From: Lachnospiraceae bacterium
Lineage (GTDB): Bacteria; Bacillota; Clostridia; Lachnospirales; Lachnospiraceae
Direction of reading: 5' to 3'
NCBI GenBank assembly: GCA_910575255.1
Contig: CAJTEM010000024.1
Location: forward strand, 1 to 64,000
Length of the DNA stretch: 64,000 nucleotides
Shown in pieces: positions 61,932-64,000 of this stretch. The notes below the pieces were generated by a model that saw only the letters and a program-made list of their open reading frames with translations, had not been told where the DNA came from and searched no databases. Each line of letters opens with the position of its first letter. Position 1 is the stretch's first letter. The translations under genes and the position numbers were made by a program.

Positions 61932-61958
61932 GGGGTGCTTCGGCACTCCTATTTTTTT
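61932..61958 (+). terminator. Terminator of the toxin mRNA
   Basis: GGGGTGC and GCACTCC with a TTCG tetraloop form a stem followed by ATTTTTTT. Confidence 0.75.
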
Positions 61959-62474
61959 GCAGATTTGTAGACTATATTACAGGAATATGGTCTTATCTGC
62001 AAGGATTTTTTTATGTTTTTTAAAACAAGGCAGAAAGGAATGGAGGGATTCCGCCGCCTTCGGCATTGTGGGCAATGTGTATAACTTCCCGTCTTATGGA
62101 GCTGTGGGCAACACTGTTTGCAGGATGTGGGAAAGCGATGCTTACAATTTATACACACCACCCCCGTGACCTTATATCTCTTTCACTGTATTTCCTTTCC
62201 ACCTGTAACGCCCCGCTTTTTCTACATATTGCTTTCATTTTTTTCTGACATACATTTTTCACTTTACCATCGTCTGCCTTTATTACCTCGCGCCTTTATC
62301 TTTTTGCTTTGCCGGATTCTCTCTGCCCAGCTCTCTGTCTTTTACTATCTGTTCTTTTTGCTGGATTCTCTCTCTGACACTCCTTGTATTCACTACCTTC
62401 TCTCCGTAAGTTTTTTCATACTCCACACAAGCTAATTCATAATCCTGATTCTCCCTTTTTGCTGCATTGAGTTC
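61959..62474. other. Intergenic region without a supported gene
   Basis: No frame here has a ribosome site and a protein-like composition on the plus strand. The stretch is C/T-rich on the plus strand (62200-62400). A 70-codon minus-strand frame (62283-62495) is lysine/glutamate-rich but has no convincing start signal. It separates the ICE end from the remnant of another element. Confidence 0.5.
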
Positions 62475-63058
62475 AGACAAAGGCGGCAGCGGCAATTTCT
62501 AAAAATCCAAAGGTATTGCTTCTTGTGCTTGTCTTTTCCTGCTTGCCGCGGTCATCGCCGGGGCGGTATCCTCCTGCTAACGAGGAACTCATTGCCGCCA
62601 ATGACGATTACACCGCACCGGAAACAGCATTGCAGGCACAGATTGACCGCATAGAAAACGACTACCCCGATTATGACGAGTACCGCTACGATTTAGATCC
62701 CATCGGGCATGACCCTCATCAGCCCGCATCATACCTTACCGCCTTATTACAATACTTCAAGGCAGACAAGGTGCAGGGAGAATTCCCCTATGATTACTAC
62801 ATCTTAAACGTCAGCCTGACCAATGTCACCGTCAACACCGTGGCAAACAGCCTTCTCACCGCCGAACAGCTTGAAATGGACAACATCTATCTGCAAACCA
62901 AGGGCAGCAAGCCCCTGCTCTTTGGCGGCGGCTCCATAGACGGCAGCCCCTCCACCGATTTAAGCGGCGTGGAGTTTGTGGACGGAGAACAGCAGGACAA
63001 CCAAAACACCGTGGATATAGCACTTTCACAGGTGGGCAACCGACCAACGAGCGATTAG
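62475..63058 (+). pseudogene. Decayed fragment of a second CD1108-type hydrolase gene
   Basis: The sequence reads AAAAISKNPKVLLLVLVFSC (membrane helix), then in another frame LAAVIAGAVSSC, then back in frame IDRIENDYPDYDEYRYDLDP, IGHDPHQPASYLTALLQ and NTVDIALSQVGN. This parallels IDRVETDYPGYDEYSYNLGA and IGHNPFTLISYLSAV in the intact gene at 24327-27107. The N-terminal basic region, the M23 domain and nearly all of NlpC/P60 are missing, and the frame shifts within the membrane helix. It is a remnant of another ICE. Confidence 0.75.
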
Positions 63059-63136
63059 AACGGCTCCTGCATCCTATGGATAAAGGCGGCAGTGGTTACC
63101 TTTTTAGATATTCCTGCTTGTTCCAAATTTTAGCTA

Positions 63137-63165
63137 TTGACATTTGGATTACAAAGTGTTATCTT
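63137..63165 (+). promoter_or_regulatory. Promoter and BlaI-type operator
   Basis: TTGACA (63137-63142) and TATCTT (63160-63165) are 17 bases apart. TACAAAGTGTTA (63150-63161) across the -10 box resembles the TACA-x-TGTA dyad bound by BlaI/MecI repressors. Confidence 0.6.
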
Positions 63166-63204
63166 AAGTATAGAGTACAGATTGTCATCAAAGGAGGAAG
63201 TAAT

Positions 63205-63585
63205 GTGCAGCAAATATCTGATTATGAATTGGAACTAATGAAAATCATTTGGGCAAATGGTGGCACGGCACTATATGCGGATATTTTCAAAGGTCTTGAG
63301 GACAAAGGAACACCATGGACGAAAAACACAATCATCACATTGTCATCTCGTTTAATTGAGAAAGGCTTTTTGACAACAAACAAAATCGGGCGCAGAAATG
63401 AATACAAAGCTATTGTTTCAGCAGAGGAATATCAGTCAGCACAAACAATGCAGTTTGTTAATAAAATCTATGAGGGTGACATGAAAAACTTTGTTTCCAT
63501 GCTGATAGACAACAGGATGCTTTCGCCAACCGATTATGAAGAGCTGCTAAAACGATGGAGAGAGGGGGAAAGAGAAAATGAATGA
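63205..63585 (+). CDS. blaI: BlaI/MecI family transcriptional repressor
   Basis: A 126-residue protein from GTG 63205, 6-7 bases after AAAGGAGG (the frame is open further upstream without a ribosome site). It has the BlaI winged helix (QISDYELELMKIIWANGGTA, WTKNTIITLSSRLIEKGFLT) and a C-terminal dimerization/cleavage region. These repressors hold back beta-lactamase or related genes until cleaved after signalling by a BlaR1-type sensor, which is encoded next with an 8-base overlap. The actual target genes are outside the window. Confidence 0.88.
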   Translation: MQQISDYELELMKIIWANGGTALYADIFKGLEDKGTPWTKNTIITLSSRLIEKGFLTTNKIGRRNEYKAIVSAEEYQSAQTMQFVNKIYEGDMKNFVSMLIDNRMLSPTDYEELLKRWREGERENE

Positions 63586-64000
63586 CGGGCTTATTACTTT
63601 TCTTTCGCTGTCTGTTGCAGGGGCAATTCTTGTTTTAATTTTGCTTTTACTCAAACCTGTTTACAAAAACAGGTTAAGTCATAAATGGCAGTATTATGTA
63701 TGGCTTATTGTCATAGCTCGATTGCTGATACCATTTGCGCCCGAAACAAACCTTGTCAGCAACCTGTTTTCCAACATCAGCACAGAGGTAATCGAACCCA
63801 TTACCAACGCTTATTCTCATGCAGACGGTGACTTTTTCTTAGGAGATGGTGCGGGAACAAATCAACCTGTTTTAGCAGAAAATCCATTTTATGACCCATC
63901 ACCTACCAACAGGAAAGCAGGAGCAACTGAAATTATCGGGGCAATTTGGTTTGTTGTGGCTTTGATTTTGCTGATAAGAAAAATCACTATTTATCAAAGC
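63578..64000 (+). CDS. BlaR1/MecR1-type M56 peptidase sensor, 3' end outside the window
   Basis: The first 141 codons are visible. They encode two membrane segments near the N-terminus (LITFLSLSVAGAILVLILLL; YYVWLIVIARLLIPFAPETN), an extracellular loop, and a further membrane segment (EIIGAIWFVVALILLI). This is the usual start of M56 family sensors that pair with BlaI. The zinc peptidase motif and any penicillin-binding sensor domain would lie beyond the window, so the signal is unknown. Confidence 0.8.
   Translation, partial: MNDGLITFLSLSVAGAILVLILLLLKPVYKNRLSHKWQYYVWLIVIARLLIPFAPETNLVSNLFSNISTEVIEPITNAYSHADGDFFLGDGAGTNQPVLAENPFYDPSPTNRKAGATEIIGAIWFVVALILLIRKITIYQS

Noticed and set aside
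62283-62495. A 70-codon minus-strand frame rich in Glu and Lys
   Set aside because: It overlaps the plus-strand CD1108 remnant, has no clear ribosome site, and could be a chance frame. Kept only as a note in the intergenic entry.
1-64000. tRNA or rRNA genes and a tRNA attachment site
   Set aside because: No cloverleaf or rRNA-like sequence was noticed on either strand by eye; the insertion targets seen are protein genes.

Overview
The window looks like the accessory genome of an anaerobic gut Firmicute of the Clostridia, probably Lachnospiraceae or a relative. The evidence is gene content: a Tn1549/CTn-type conjugation module with CD1108/CD1110-like genes, TnpV and TnpW proteins, large serine recombinases, MobA/MobL and MOBV relaxases and tet(O). 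No ribosomal or core metabolic gene is present, so the species cannot be named.

The backbone is one integrative conjugative element (ICE) read left to right. It contains the 3' end of a Maff2-type membrane gene (about 8785-8865), virB6 (split), prgI, virB4, a CD1108-type M23 plus NlpC/P60 wall hydrolase, DUF4315, DUF4366, an MT-A70 methyltransferase, topB and a small HTH gene. An AT-rich cargo block follows (32.1-37.2 kb). Then come a giant N6-methylase/SNF2 helicase gene (split), a coiled-coil gene, a 1536-residue ArdC/metallopeptidase/nucleotidyltransferase-like protein and a TTRAP-like protein (to 61560). The cargo block encodes a Gabija-like pair (OLD-type ATPase-TOPRIM nuclease plus UvrD-like helicase) and a DUF4238 protein, a probable anti-phage defence cassette.

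Three mobilizable elements (IMEs), each with its own large serine recombinase at the right end, interrupt three ICE transfer genes. IME1 (window start to about 8.79 kb: tyrosine recombinases, oriT-like region, MobA/L, CHC2 primase, VapE, iterons, recombinase) truncates maff2. IME2 (about 9147-20830: TnpV, MerR/MATE, an atypical response regulator, DUF3847, oriT-like region, MobA/L, ParB, replication genes, TnpW, recombinase) splits virB6. IME3 (about 43543-54666: TnpV, tet(O), three sigma-like genes, RepA-like ATPase, MOBV oriT and relaxase, ParB, YdbC, recombinase) splits the SNF2 gene at helicase motif VI. Joining the flanks restores open virB6 (290 aa) and SNF2 (2456 aa) frames exactly, so transfer of the host ICE should depend on IME excision.

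The right end (61.6-64 kb) holds a holin-like small toxin with a convergent antisense RNA (type I toxin-antitoxin layout), an intergenic stretch, a decayed copy of a second CD1108-type gene, and the start of a BlaI/BlaR1-type regulatory pair.

The most unusual signals are the triple parasitism of transfer genes; a TnpV-like gene encoded in an alternative frame inside the SNF2 gene; paired three-hairpin oriT-like modules shared by IME1 and IME2; a five-copy repeat array around a pMV158-like nick site in IME3; and five tandem 11-bp repeats at the end of an orphan response-regulator gene, followed by a leader peptide that overlaps a terminator.
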